From Caballeronia sordidicola (GTDB lineage Bacteria; Pseudomonadota; Gammaproteobacteria; Burkholderiales; Burkholderiaceae): 64,000 nucleotides of DNA. Numbering within the stretch: the stretch's first letter is position 1; the number at the start of each line of letters is the position of its first letter. The notes below the pieces were generated by a model that was given only the letters and a program-made list of their open reading frames with translations, ran no database searches and was not told where the DNA came from. Location of the stretch: NCBI RefSeq assembly GCF_000729995.1, contig NZ_JNFG01000199.1:558001-622000 (forward strand). The letters run 5' to 3'. Made by a program: the position numbers and the translations under genes. Shown piece after piece: positions 52,702 through 64,000 of this stretch.

Positions 52702-53649
52702 TCAGATCGCCGAGCGCTCAAGCATGAAAGTCTGAAACTGGATCAGCGTTGGATCCGATGTGCGCTCGGGATGCAGGCGAATGATGAACTGCCAAGAACT
52801 CTGCAATTCATGCTCCGGAAACAGGCGAACCAGCCGGCCGTGGGCCAAGTCAAAATCGATCAGGGGTGAACGGCCAAGCGCCACGCCCTTGCCCGCAATG
52901 GCAGCTCCAATGATCGGGTTAAAACTGCTCAACCGGACCAGGTTCTGCTCCTGAAGTTCTCCCGCGCCGAGCAGCGCAAACCACGTCTGCCAGTCAATTT
53001 CACGACTCGATTCGTGGTGCTCCTCCTGCAACAGCCGGTGCTCGGTCAATGTCTGCGGCGTAGCGGTCCGTGGGTCCATTAACAGCGGGCTGCATACAGG
53101 GAACACAGTCTCCCGGAGCAGCGCCCGATCGCTCGGGTGCGGGTCCGGCTCATCGTTCGTCGAGCTTGACGAGCTACGCATCGGCACGCGCAGAATTGCT
53201 ATATCGATGGTGTCATTCTGCCAGTCGGGCTCGTCGTCATACACCCTGAGGTTCACCGCGATCTCCGGATGACGCGTCGAGAATTCAACCACGTGCGGTG
53301 CAAGCCAAAGCGATGAAAACGGCGCATTGGCGGAAACCGTCAACGTGCGGCGACGCTTGCGCCGCCGCGTGGTCAACCGCTCGCAAGCTTCGCCCAGCGG
53401 AATCAGGCTGGCTTCAATAGCCAGCAGCAACTCCAGCCCGGCAGACGTGGGCTGCGCGCGTGAATTCGTACCGCCACGGTGAAGCAACGGTGTACCCAGG
53501 GTTGACTCGAGCGCGCGCAATTGATGACTGATGGCGCTCTTGGTTACGCTAAGCTCTTCCGCCGCACGGCTCAGGCTGCCAAGTCGGGCCACGGCTTCGA
53601 ACGCCTTCAGGGCGGATAACGGCGGAATGTGGGGAGATAGTCTTGGCAT
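52702..53649 (-). CDS. LysR-family transcriptional regulator, GcvA type
   Basis: This 315-residue protein has the N-terminal winged helix (PPLSALKAFEAVARLGSLSRAAEEL; recognition region VTKSAISHQLRALE) and the LysR substrate domain (about 95-305). The GcvA-type opening PHIPPLSALKAFEAVAR is typical. It ends 24 bases from the DszC-like stop (convergent) and lies divergent from the fused ABC transporter gene, which it may control. An inducer related to sulfur or amino acids is possible. Confidence 0.88.
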   Translation of the reverse strand: MPRLSPHIPPLSALKAFEAVARLGSLSRAAEELSVTKSAISHQLRALESTLGTPLLHRGGTNSRAQPTSAGLELLLAIEASLIPLGEACERLTTRRRKRRRTLTVSANAPFSSLWLAPHVVEFSTRHPEIAVNLRVYDDEPDWQNDTIDIAILRVPMRSSSSSTNDEPDPHPSDRALLRETVFPVCSPLLMDPRTATPQTLTEHRLLQEEHHESSREIDWQTWFALLGAGELQEQNLVRLSSFNPIIGAAIAGKGVALGRSPLIDFDLAHGRLVRLFPEHELQSSWQFIIRLHPERTSDPTLIQFQTFMLERSAI

Positions 53650-53747
53650 GATGGGTAAAGTTTATCTCAACCCTGGTTGAGAAAGCATCGCTCGCGTGCA
53701 ACTCGGGTCCATGCCACGATGATCCAATACCTTGAGGAGTTACCCGC

Positions 53748-56700
53748 ATGTATTTCGATCTTCGCCTTTGGCAACTGACTAAAGGGCTACGCGGGCACAT
53801 GGTGCTCAGCATCGTTGTCGGATTGCTGGCCCTGCTGGCCGGAATCGCACGCTTTGTGTTTCTCGGCCAGTTGCTCGCACTGGTCTTGCGAGGCAGTCCA
53901 TGGCAATCGTGGGTGGCCCCCTCGGTCGCCGTGGCGGCTGCGATCGTGCTGCGCGCGTTGCTGGATCACTGGCGCGCGGGCGTAGCCTGCCGCACCGCAG
54001 CACGGGCTCAGGAAACGCTGCGTGGCCAGCTGTATGACCGCATCGTGACGCTCGGGCCGGCCTGGTTCGCCGAACAACGTACGGGCGGCGTGATGCTGTC
54101 GGTCATCGACGGCGTCGAGCAGTTGCAGACCTTCTTCGGGCAGTATCTGCCGCAGCTGGCCGTGGCTCTTTGCGCGCCGTTTGCCATCTTCGGGTTCATC
54201 GCATTCTGGGACTTGCCCGTGGCCACCGTGCTGCTGGCTGCAGCGCTGGTGGCGTTGTTCGGACCGATCGCCGTGCATATGCATGAACGCCGCACCAGCC
54301 TTGCGCGCGCCCAGGCATTCAAGGAGTTCGGCGAAACGTTTCTCGATGCAGTCCAGGGCCTGCCGACCCTCAAGGCGTTCGGGCAAAGCCGCGTATGGGG
54401 CGAACGCCTCGCTACGCAGGCACGCGCTGTCTCCGACAACACCTTCTGGGTGCTTGCAGCAGGCCTTCTTACACGCGGCATCGTCGATCTTGGAGCGGCT
54501 GTGGGCGCCGCGCTGGCGCTCGTCCTTGGCGCATGGCGCGTGACCCACGGGGAGATGGGCCTGACTACGCTCCTGATCGTCCTGATGGCAGGTACAGAGA
54601 TTTTCCGGCCGCTGCGCGACCTGCGAAGTGTTTTGCACCAAGGCATGCTCGGGCAGGCCGCGACGGCGGGTATTCGCTCGCTGCTCGAGGCTAACCCGCC
54701 CATGCCCGAAGCCGGCACCGAGCCGTTGCGCGGCACTCAGGCGTCACTGGATTTCGACAACGTAAGCTTTGCGTATGCCGGCGGCCGGGGCCTTGCGCAC
54801 CGTGGGCTGACGTTCTCGGTGGCGGCCGGTGAGCGCATCGGCATCGTGGGACCGAGCGGCGCAGGCAAGTCGTCGATCGTTCGCCTGTTGCTGCGCCAGT
54901 ACGATCCGCAAAGCGGCAGTATCCGCATTGCAGGTCAGGACGTGCGTACGCTGAACCCCGATGCACTGCGCGCGAAGATCGCGGTGGTCGCGCAGGACAC
55001 GATGCTGTTCGCGGGTACCGTCGAGGAAAACCTTCGGCTCGGACGCCCGGACGCCACCGTCGATGAACTGGAAGCGGCCGCGCGGGCAGCCTACGCTCAT
55101 GACTTTATCTCGAGCCTGCCTGACGGGTATCAGACCTCTATCGGCGAGCGCGGTGTGCAACTGTCAGGCGGCCAGCGCCAACGGCTTGCCATTGCCCGGG
55201 CACTGCTGCGCGATGCCCCGATCTTGATACTGGATGAAGCGCTCTCAGCCGTCGATGCGGAAAACGAGGCACTGATTCAACGGGCGCTGGATCGTCTGAT
55301 GCAAGGCCGCACCACGCTGATTCTCGCGCATCGTCTATCGAGCGTGATCGGCGCCGATCGCATCCTGGTGCTGGACGATGGCCTTGTCGCGGAGAGTGGC
55401 ACGCATGATGAACTGATGAAAAGAAGCGGGCTGTATCACCGCTTGATGGGAGCGCAGGCGACGCCTCGCAGCGTCTTGCCGTTGCGCTCCGATGCAGCCG
55501 CAGTCGGTCTTCAGGAAGGTGTGCTCAGCGCAAAGACTGCGCCATCCACTGAGACGGAAGAAGACGCCGTGCAAGGTCTGCGCGAGCTCGATGCCGACGC
55601 GAGAACCCTGGACTGGAAGGCCACCCTTGCCTCGTTAGTCTCGGCAATCCATCCCTGGCGAGTGCGATTGGTGCTGACCATTCTATTGGGCGTTGGGCGA
55701 GTGACCGCTTTCATCGGCGTTGGCGTGCTGGGCGCATGGCTGGTCGCAGCGCTGCGTGCCGGCAATCCGCATCAGGCGATCGTGACGTATCTGTTGCTCG
55801 TCGCCCCGCTCGCCGCGGTGCTGCACTGGCTTGAATCATGGCTCGCGCACGACATGGCGTACCGGCTGCTGGCGGATCTTCGAATCCGCTTGTTCGCACA
55901 ACTCGATCGTCTGGCGCCGGGCTACCTGATGCGCCGTCGCTCCGGCGACCTCGTGACGCTCGCTACGCAAGACGTCGAGACCATCGAATATTTCTACGCA
56001 CATACTGTCGCCCCCGCAATCGTCGCGGTGCTGGTGCCGACCGCGGTGATAGCCGTCCTCGCCACGGCGGCCTGGCCGCTCGCGCTCGGGCTGCTGCCGT
56101 TCCTGGCCTACGCAATGCTCTCGCCGGTGCGCGGGCGCAACCGTATCGATGCGCTGGGCAGCAAGGCACGCGAATCCTTGGGTCTGCTCGGTGCGCACAT
56201 GACGGAGACCATCCAGGGTTTATCCGATCTGCTCGCGTTCCAGGCGACCGGGCGCAGGCGAGAAGCGTTCATGGCGCTGGCACGCGAATACAGCATGACC
56301 CGGCTCGCACTGCTGTCGGATCTGGCTCGACAAACCGCGCTGCTGGATGTGGCGACCGGCCTCGGCGGATTGACAGTTGCTGTAGTGGGCGCGTGCCTGG
56401 TCTCGGCCGGGCAGCTTTCGGCGGCCTGGCTGCCCATGCTGATTCTGCTCGCCGTGGCAGCCTTCATGCCGGTGGCGGAGATCGCGCAGGTGGGCAGGCA
56501 ACTGGCCGATACGATCGCGTCGGCTCGGCGGTTAAGGGTCGTGCATGACGAACCCATTCCGGTGCTCGATGGAGATCGCGACTTGCAACCGTCGCCAGGA
56601 GGATCGGAGGTCCGCTTTGAAGACGCTCGCTTTGCCTACGCCGAGCGCGCTCAACCTGTGTTGAATGGCGTGTCTTTCCGCGTGCGTGCCGGATCTACCG

Positions 56701-57353
56701 CAGCGCTTGTGGGAGCCTCAGGCGCCGGCAAGAGCACCATTGCGAACCTGCTGCTGCGCTTCTGGGATCCCGATACAGGGTCGGTCCAGCTGGATGGCGT
56801 CGACTTGCGGCGCTTGCGGCTAGACTCGCTGCGCTCGCACGTTGCGCTCGTATCGCAGGACACGTATCTGTTCAACGATACGCTCGAGGCCAACATCCGC
56901 CTCGCACGGCCCGATGCCAGCGCGCAAGCACTGCAACTCGCGCTGGAGCAGGCATCGCTCGCCGACTTCGTGGCAACGCTGCCGCAAGGCCTCGCTACTC
57001 GGGTAGGTGAACGAGGCGTTCAGTTGTCCGGAGGACAGCGTCAGCGTGTTGCCATCGCGCGCGCTTTTCTCAAGGATGCGCCGGTACTGGTACTGGACGA
57101 AGCAACGTCACATCTGGACGCCATCAGCGAAGCGCAGGTACACGCCGCGCTAAAGACTCTCATGACCAATCGCACAACGTTGATCATCGCGCATCGTCTC
57201 GCGACGGTACGCGAGGCCGATCTAATCATCGTGCTGGACCACGGCTCGGTGATTGAAGCGGGACCTCATGCGCAACTGCTCGCGAACAACTCGGTCTATG
57301 CGCAACTGGTCAACAGGCAACAGGTTGGCAACGGCTTGCAGCAGTCCGCGTGA
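53748..57353 (+). CDS. Fused CydD-CydC-like ABC exporter
   Basis: This 1201-residue protein contains two complete exporter half-transporters in one chain. Each has a six-helix membrane domain (about 15-310 and 630-910) and an ATPase domain. The first has Walker A GPSGAGKSS, signature LSGGQRQRLAIARALL and LILDEALSAVD; the second has GASGAGKST, LSGGQRQRVAIARAFL and LVLDEATSHLD. CydD and CydC are normally separate proteins of about 570 residues that move cysteine and glutathione and serve cytochrome bd assembly. Here they appear fused. Export of a thiol or sulfur compound would fit the island, but the substrate is not shown. Divergent from a LysR gene. Confidence 0.88.
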   Translation: MYFDLRLWQLTKGLRGHMVLSIVVGLLALLAGIARFVFLGQLLALVLRGSPWQSWVAPSVAVAAAIVLRALLDHWRAGVACRTAARAQETLRGQLYDRIVTLGPAWFAEQRTGGVMLSVIDGVEQLQTFFGQYLPQLAVALCAPFAIFGFIAFWDLPVATVLLAAALVALFGPIAVHMHERRTSLARAQAFKEFGETFLDAVQGLPTLKAFGQSRVWGERLATQARAVSDNTFWVLAAGLLTRGIVDLGAAVGAALALVLGAWRVTHGEMGLTTLLIVLMAGTEIFRPLRDLRSVLHQGMLGQAATAGIRSLLEANPPMPEAGTEPLRGTQASLDFDNVSFAYAGGRGLAHRGLTFSVAAGERIGIVGPSGAGKSSIVRLLLRQYDPQSGSIRIAGQDVRTLNPDALRAKIAVVAQDTMLFAGTVEENLRLGRPDATVDELEAAARAAYAHDFISSLPDGYQTSIGERGVQLSGGQRQRLAIARALLRDAPILILDEALSAVDAENEALIQRALDRLMQGRTTLILAHRLSSVIGADRILVLDDGLVAESGTHDELMKRSGLYHRLMGAQATPRSVLPLRSDAAAVGLQEGVLSAKTAPSTETEEDAVQGLRELDADARTLDWKATLASLVSAIHPWRVRLVLTILLGVGRVTAFIGVGVLGAWLVAALRAGNPHQAIVTYLLLVAPLAAVLHWLESWLAHDMAYRLLADLRIRLFAQLDRLAPGYLMRRRSGDLVTLATQDVETIEYFYAHTVAPAIVAVLVPTAVIAVLATAAWPLALGLLPFLAYAMLSPVRGRNRIDALGSKARESLGLLGAHMTETIQGLSDLLAFQATGRRREAFMALAREYSMTRLALLSDLARQTALLDVATGLGGLTVAVVGACLVSAGQLSAAWLPMLILLAVAAFMPVAEIAQVGRQLADTIASARRLRVVHDEPIPVLDGDRDLQPSPGGSEVRFEDARFAYAERAQPVLNGVSFRVRAGSTAALVGASGAGKSTIANLLLRFWDPDTGSVQLDGVDLRRLRLDSLRSHVALVSQDTYLFNDTLEANIRLARPDASAQALQLALEQASLADFVATLPQGLATRVGERGVQLSGGQRQRVAIARAFLKDAPVLVLDEATSHLDAISEAQVHAALKTLMTNRTTLIIAHRLATVREADLIIVLDHGSVIEAGPHAQLLANNSVYAQLVNRQQVGNGLQQSA

Positions 57354-57422
57354 GTTTGCAGGTCATGGGCGCCACGGATGCTGATAGCGGTATGCCAACG
57401 CTGCGGGTTGCTTACCGGTTCA

Positions 57423-57767
57423 TCAATGGACCTTCGGAAAACCGTGGCGTTCGGCGAGCAGATCCAGGATGCGACGCGTATCGGTCACAAAGCTTTTGTC
57501 GCCGAGCGTCTGCACGTCGGCAGGCACCGGATGCTCGTCTCCGAGAATCAGGACGGGCAAGCTCTGGTGGTCCGCATCGAGCGCAGCGACGACCGCTTCG
57601 CGCGGGCGCGCAAATGGCAGACGATGGACATCAAGGCGTGTGGTCTTCGACGGATCGCTGGCCAGCAGGCCTTCGATAGGTGCGCCATCCGGGCAGATGA
57701 AACGCTCACCAGGATATTTAGGATCGGTGAAACCCGGCTCCAGCAGCAGTAAAAGGTCTTGGCTCAC
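57423..57767 (-). CDS. DUF3088 family protein
   Basis: The GTG at 57767 is preceded by gagga; the open frame further upstream lacks a better start. The 114-residue product (VSQDLLLLLEPGFTDPKYPGERFICPDG...) has the DUF3088 pattern with a conserved RLPFARPREAVV and SLPVLILGDE. It is soluble, of unknown function and with a thioredoxin-like look. DUF3088 proteins tend to occur with sulfur-related or glutathione-related genes. Convergent with the fused ABC transporter gene. Confidence 0.75.
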   Translation of the reverse strand: MSQDLLLLLEPGFTDPKYPGERFICPDGAPIEGLLASDPSKTTRLDVHRLPFARPREAVVAALDADHQSLPVLILGDEHPVPADVQTLGDKSFVTDTRRILDLLAERHGFPKVH

Positions 57768-57925
57768 GATTTTGTTAATCCTCGAAGAAGAGAGACGAAT
57801 CGAACGATTTCCGCTCCATGCGAGCGGGGTCGCTGTGAATGAATCGACAACTTGAACCACTGTGCGCTGGTCTTGCCGCGTTTCCTCGCGTGCGAACTAA
57901 CGGCCTGTCTCGCACACGGAAAACC

Positions 57926-59143
57926 TTAGAACACGCGCCCCTCGGTCAGATGCGTGGTATCGCCGTTCAACTGATAACCCCCAATCACTCGCGCCTTGTG
58001 CAACAAAGGGTTGTGGCTAAAGATCGTGCGCAGGTTGCGCCAGTGGCGATCGAAGTTGTGCACACGCGACGTGGCCGACGCGCCGCCCGCCTCGAACAAA
58101 CGTTCGCCCGCATGCAACGCCAGTTTGCTCACCACTAACTGTGTCTTGGCCGTGGCCAGCGCGCCCTGCAGCACCAGGTCTTCGGCATTGTCATCCCGAT
58201 TGCGAATGGCGTTCGCCGACCGGTCCAGTACGCGCGCATTCTGCTGGACCAACGCATCGATTGCATGACTGTGTGCCGCGAGATCGCCCACCACTTGCTG
58301 GATGAAATGATCCTCGCGCGCCGATGCCGCCGGGCTGTGAAGCACCGGCCGTCCATGTTTGAGCACGTAGTTTTCAGCATCCGCGAGGATATTGCGGACG
58401 ATGCCCGCGGCCACCGCGACGAGGTGCAACTGCCGCAACGCCCCGCCATGCCGTCCTGCCAGGGTTGAGTTACCGCGCTGTGCGACTTCGTCCGCATAGA
58501 CTTGTACGTTGTCGAGAACCAGGCTGCCGCTGGCAGTCATTCGCTGGCCCATGCCGTCCCAGTCGTCCAGCACCTGGATACCCTCTCGATTGACAGGAAT
58601 GACCGCTACCACGTTGTTACCGTCTTCACCCTGCACGTTGATGCGGGCATAGTCGGAAAACGCTGTTCCGGTCGAGTAGTATTTCTTGCCCGTGACACGA
58701 TAGTTCTCGCCATCGCGTCGCAATATCGTGCCGATCTCGCCGGGCCGCGATGTGCCGCGCTCAGTCGAAGCGCCACCGAATATCGCGCCGTCCAGCAAGC
58801 GCTGGATCTGCGTGTCGTTGAACTTTGAACGCGGCGACAACAAGAGCGACTCGGTAAGATCGAAATGGATCCGCAGTGCATGGGCGACGTTTGACTCTTC
58901 GGCCGCGAGCGTGGCAATCACATGAAAGAGATCTTCCAGCGATCCGCCCAGTCCGCCCCATTCGACCGGGAGTCGCAGCAAGCCGAGACCGGACTTGCGA
59001 AACAGCGCAAAGCCATCGAACGGCAACTCACGCCGCGCCTCGCGTTGAGCGGCGTCCTCGCCTATTTCATGCGCCAACGCCGGCAGCGCGGCCAGCGCTG
59101 CATGCAATCGCGACGTTGCAGAAATCTCAGAGGGTGCATTCAT
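57926..59143 (-). CDS. Acyl-CoA-dehydrogenase-fold flavin monooxygenase 2 (SfnB/DszC-like)
   Basis: The start at 59143 follows agaaggattt. The 405-residue protein has the acyl-CoA dehydrogenase fold with GEIGTILRRDGENYRVTGKKYYSTGTAFSDYA-type middle domain, close to SfnB and DszC (family with ATSRVHNFDRHWRNLRTI near the C-terminus). That C-terminal HNFDRHWRN segment is typical of the sulfur-acquisition branch. SfnB works with SfnG in dimethylsulfone use and is reduced-flavin dependent. No adjacent SfnG is visible, although the LLM genes could serve. Confidence 0.85.
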   Translation of the reverse strand: MNAPSEISATSRLHAALAALPALAHEIGEDAAQREARRELPFDGFALFRKSGLGLLRLPVEWGGLGGSLEDLFHVIATLAAEESNVAHALRIHFDLTESLLLSPRSKFNDTQIQRLLDGAIFGGASTERGTSRPGEIGTILRRDGENYRVTGKKYYSTGTAFSDYARINVQGEDGNNVVAVIPVNREGIQVLDDWDGMGQRMTASGSLVLDNVQVYADEVAQRGNSTLAGRHGGALRQLHLVAVAAGIVRNILADAENYVLKHGRPVLHSPAASAREDHFIQQVVGDLAAHSHAIDALVQQNARVLDRSANAIRNRDDNAEDLVLQGALATAKTQLVVSKLALHAGERLFEAGGASATSRVHNFDRHWRNLRTIFSHNPLLHKARVIGGYQLNGDTTHLTEGRVF

Positions 59144-59459
59144 AATCTTTAAATCCTTCTAATAGCTTACCGAGCTTGGAACGCGCAATCGGCAATGCGT
59201 CACCTGAACTGTTATGCCGAGCGTATATCTCACTGTGACAGCGCAATAATGTAGTCGTGGGTTCGCCGCGTCGCTCTATCGATTTCAGCTTTGCATATGC
59301 ATTGTTCTGTGAAGACCAGCGTGTTCGAGGATTGCGCCGAATCGCTTTACCTGATGTGACGACCTTAAAATAAAATCAAACACATGTATTGCCAGCCTCG
59401 ATGTCCGGGTGGAACACTCAGTCGGCCGATGCCACCTCAAAACAAAGGAAAACACTTTG
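59144..59459. other. Divergent promoter region
   Basis: These 316 bases separate the SfnB-like gene (minus) from the lipase-like gene (plus). They hold the ribosome site of the SfnB-like gene (agaaggattt, minus strand) and aaagga before 59460. The region is AT-richer than its surroundings. No specific operator was recognised. Confidence 0.4.
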
Positions 59460-60689
59460 ATGTCCAGTGCAAAATTCGGGCGACTATTCATGCTGGTCAT
59501 AGCGGCTGCCATCGGCACATCAAGGGGCGTCGCCGCATCGGAGCCCGTCATCGGCGACGGCGGTGTCCCCGCGTTCTACACCTGGACGGAGCAGGTGCCG
59601 CAAACGCCCGGGCAAATGCTGCGCACCGAACAGTTGACGCCGCAGCAAAGCCTCACTGAAGCCGGCCAGAATATCCGGATCCTGTATACGTCGACAGACG
59701 GTCTCGACAACCGCACGCCGGTTGTCGTTTCCGGTGCGCTGTTTGTGCCGAAGGGAACGCCGCCCCAAGGCGGCTGGCCACTGATGGCGTGGGCGCACGG
59801 CACTGTCGGCAGCGCCGACGTGTGTTCGCCGTCATTCGCCGGCCGCAGCGGACGCGACACGCGCTATCTGAACTACTGGCTCGCCCAAGGCTATGCAATC
59901 GTCGCGACTGACTATCAGGGTCTCGGGACACCCGGCCTGCATCCGTACGGGCTCACACGCCCTCTCGCGTACGGCGTCCTCGACAGCATCCGCGCGGTTA
60001 TCCGTGGCGGATTCGACCTGTCGGCGCGGGTGGTCGTATTCGGGCAATCGCAAGGGGGTCGCGCCGCGTTCGCGACGGCCGTCTATGCGAAGACCTATGC
60101 GCCCGAGTTGAATATTGTTGGTGTAGTCGCAACCGGCACACCGTACGCAGCCGTCCATGAGCGTGCGGATGACGCGGAGCTGGCGAATGCACGCAGGTCG
60201 GTCCTCCCGACCTTTGCGTACGACATGCTGCGACTCAGCACCGCCACGCTGCTCGATCCGTCGTTCGTACCAGGGGACTACCTGAACGAGCACGCCATGC
60301 CGGCGTTCGAAACCAGTCAGCGCGAATGCTTGCACGCCATTGAACAGAGGATCGTCGCGGACGGGCTCACGTTCGACAGCAGCTTCAAGCGCTCGCCGAA
60401 GCCGGCGCTCGCTGCAATCAACCGCGAAGCGGCGTATCCAACACTGAAGTCGGACATTCCGATTTTCGTCGGCACGGGTGGCAAGGATCGCGATGTGTTT
60501 GTGCCCGGTCAGGTCGCGCTGGTCACCAACGCATGCAAGGCTGGCGACCGGATCGAATGGCATTTATATCCGACGCTTGACCATTCCGGAACCGTCAATG
60601 GCTCGCTTCCAGATTCCACGCAGTTTGTCGCAAGGGCATTTGCGGGCGAGCACATTGACGGCAATTGCGAATCATTGCCGAAGCTTTAG
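59460..60689 (+). CDS. Secreted lipase-like alpha/beta hydrolase
   Basis: The ATG at 59460 is preceded by aaagga. The 409-residue protein has a Sec signal ending near GVAA|SEPV, a secretory-lipase-type (LIP family) body with the conserved DYQGLGTPGLHPY, and the nucleophile elbow GQSQG (Ser197). The His and acid residues should lie in the C-terminal part (DHSGTVN). The substrate may be an ester lipid, a plant cutin-like polymer or an antibiotic ester. No operon partners are apparent. Confidence 0.85.
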   Translation: MSSAKFGRLFMLVIAAAIGTSRGVAASEPVIGDGGVPAFYTWTEQVPQTPGQMLRTEQLTPQQSLTEAGQNIRILYTSTDGLDNRTPVVVSGALFVPKGTPPQGGWPLMAWAHGTVGSADVCSPSFAGRSGRDTRYLNYWLAQGYAIVATDYQGLGTPGLHPYGLTRPLAYGVLDSIRAVIRGGFDLSARVVVFGQSQGGRAAFATAVYAKTYAPELNIVGVVATGTPYAAVHERADDAELANARRSVLPTFAYDMLRLSTATLLDPSFVPGDYLNEHAMPAFETSQRECLHAIEQRIVADGLTFDSSFKRSPKPALAAINREAAYPTLKSDIPIFVGTGGKDRDVFVPGQVALVTNACKAGDRIEWHLYPTLDHSGTVNGSLPDSTQFVARAFAGEHIDGNCESLPKL

Positions 60690-60775
60690 CGGGATTCGTT
60701 TCTGAGGGAGAGCCTGTCAGTAATCAATGATGGGGCCTCCCCTTGTCACCACCGGGCAGTGGTTCACAGGACCTG

Positions 60776-61357
60776 CTATCGATCAAGTCGCTCGCCTTCA
60801 CGCCCCAGGCATAGCCGAGCGCCATACTGCGACAAAGCCCTGACCTGCATCAACTGCGCACAAACCGCTACAGCAATAGAAGCAGGCGCCTTGTCCACAA
60901 TTCCCTCCACGCCGATCGGACAGGTCATCTCAGTCAATCGCGCAGGGTCCACACCCCGATCGACTAATCGACGCTCGAACTTCACGCGTTTCGTCTTCGA
61001 CCCAATCATGCCGAAGTAAGCGAAATCATTGCGTCGCATGATCCGGGTCGCTAGCGAAAAATCCAGCGAATGGTCATGCGTCATCACCAGAAAGCACGCG
61101 CCGGCCGGCGCCGAATCGACAATCGCATCCGGCGTATCCGTCGCTTCAATCTCTACGTTGCCGGGCACTTCATCCGGGAATAGTTCGTCGCGTGCATCAA
61201 CCCATTGAACCACGCAAGGCAGCATGCCCAGCAACTTGACAAGGGCATGCCCGACATGCCCCGCCCCGAACAACACGATATGCGTCGGCGGTTCAGCCGG
61301 TGGCGTAGACACCCCGCTACGACGGCCGACAACGACAGATTCCTGGAGCATTTCCAT
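60776..61357 (-). pseudogene. xdhC: xdhC, N-terminally truncated xanthine dehydrogenase accessory protein
   Basis: From the ATG at 61357 the product has 193 residues. It keeps the Rossmann-type C-terminal domain (THIVLFGAGHVGHALVKLL, MTHDHSLDFSL, FAYFGMIGSKTKRVKF, CPIGVEGI.KAP). It lacks the N-terminal XdhC_CoxI domain of about 110-130 residues present in typical XdhC (about 300-340). The gene begins 13 bases after the xdhB stop. XdhC binds and sulfurates the molybdenum cofactor before handing it to XdhB. Either the N-terminal domain was deleted, or a shortened form still works; annotators may call it intact. Confidence 0.65.
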
Positions 61358-61370
61358 AGCAAGCCTCGAA

Positions 61371-63758
<2,388 letters not shown>

Positions 63759-63785
63759 TCTGTTGTTCTCCGTGTCCTTCGAGGT

Positions 63786-64000
63786 TCAGGATGCAGTCAC
63801 TGCGCGTACGTCGAGCGCCGCTTTCGGCAACGGATTGTCCGGACGTGTCTCGAGCCAAAAGCGATGCAATGTGTTCTTCGCGGCTTCGAGCCGGTAGTTG
63901 CTCGACGCGCGCATATCGGACAACGGCGCGTAATCCTTCGCGAGCGCGAGCATGGCTGCCTGCGCGGTGGCTTCGTGCCAGTCGGCGTCGCGCAGTACCG
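63786..64000 (-). CDS. xdhA: Xanthine dehydrogenase small subunit (C-terminal part, cut by window edge)
   Basis: The minus strand from base 64000 encodes the last 70 residues of XdhA, the FAD/2Fe-2S subunit, with the tga stop at 63788-63786. The visible part (YAPLSDMRASSNYRLEAAKN, FWLETRP) is the CO-dehydrogenase flavoprotein C-terminal domain. The xdhB start is 27 bases downstream of the stop, so xdhA, xdhB and xdhC are in one operon read towards lower coordinates. Confidence 0.88.
   Translation of the reverse strand, partial: VLRDADWHEATAQAAMLALAKDYAPLSDMRASSNYRLEAAKNTLHRFWLETRPDNPLPKAALDVRAVTAS

Overview
The window reads as a high-GC chromosomal or megaplasmid segment of a Burkholderiaceae member, most likely Paraburkholderia or Caballeronia. 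The basis is GC-rich codon use, the style of the small stress proteins, the RsbRD-type kinase, and the mixture of sulfonate, peptide and sugar ABC importers typical of soil and plant-associated relatives. No rRNA, tRNA, CRISPR array or prophage was seen. The strain cannot be named from the sequence alone.

Region 1 (1-12.6 kb) is stress and signalling. After the N-terminus of a ParA ATPase come small proteins: a Met-Pro-repeat protein, a CsbD-like membrane protein, a holin-X/YqjE-like plus YqjK-like pair, a BrkB/YihY membrane protein and a 56-residue charged protein. Next are a KaiC-like double ATPase with a coupled partner, a hybrid histidine kinase, an RsbRD-domain histidine kinase, and an RsbQ-like hydrolase whose gene overlaps that of a PAS hybrid histidine kinase. 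This resembles the input side of the Bacillus general stress system rebuilt around histidine kinases.

Region 2 (12.8-23.6 kb) is mixed accessory DNA: an MFS exporter, a Tat-exported metallo-beta-lactamase-fold hydrolase with a CobW GTPase, a flavoprotein/ferredoxin pair, a frameshifted ABC-permease remnant, a TauD-type dioxygenase, a methyltransferase, a decayed IS5-type transposase, chrA and a PadR gene with an internal deletion.

Region 3 (23.9-35.8 kb) holds a complete ribose-type sugar ABC operon on the + strand. It converges on an eight-gene minus-strand operon: GntR regulator, APS-reductase-like flavoprotein, AprB-like ferredoxin, sulfonate-type ABC importer (binding protein, permease, ATPase), HEAT-repeat protein and DUF971 protein. 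I consider this operon the best candidate for an undescribed system: an imported substrate, probably sulfur-containing, handled by an AprAB-like flavo-iron-sulfur enzyme.

Region 4 (36.2-59.1 kb) looks like an organosulfur scavenging island. Two convergent operons each combine a dipeptide-type ABC importer with an NtaA/DszA-type flavin monooxygenase; one also carries an Eis-like acetyltransferase. They are accompanied by two DszC/SfnB-like acyl-CoA-dehydrogenase-fold enzymes, a GcvA-like LysR regulator, a fused CydDC-like ABC exporter and a DUF3088 protein.

Region 5 (59.4-64 kb) holds a secreted lipase-like hydrolase and a purine-catabolic xdhABC set, in which xdhA runs off the window and xdhC lacks its usual N-terminal domain.
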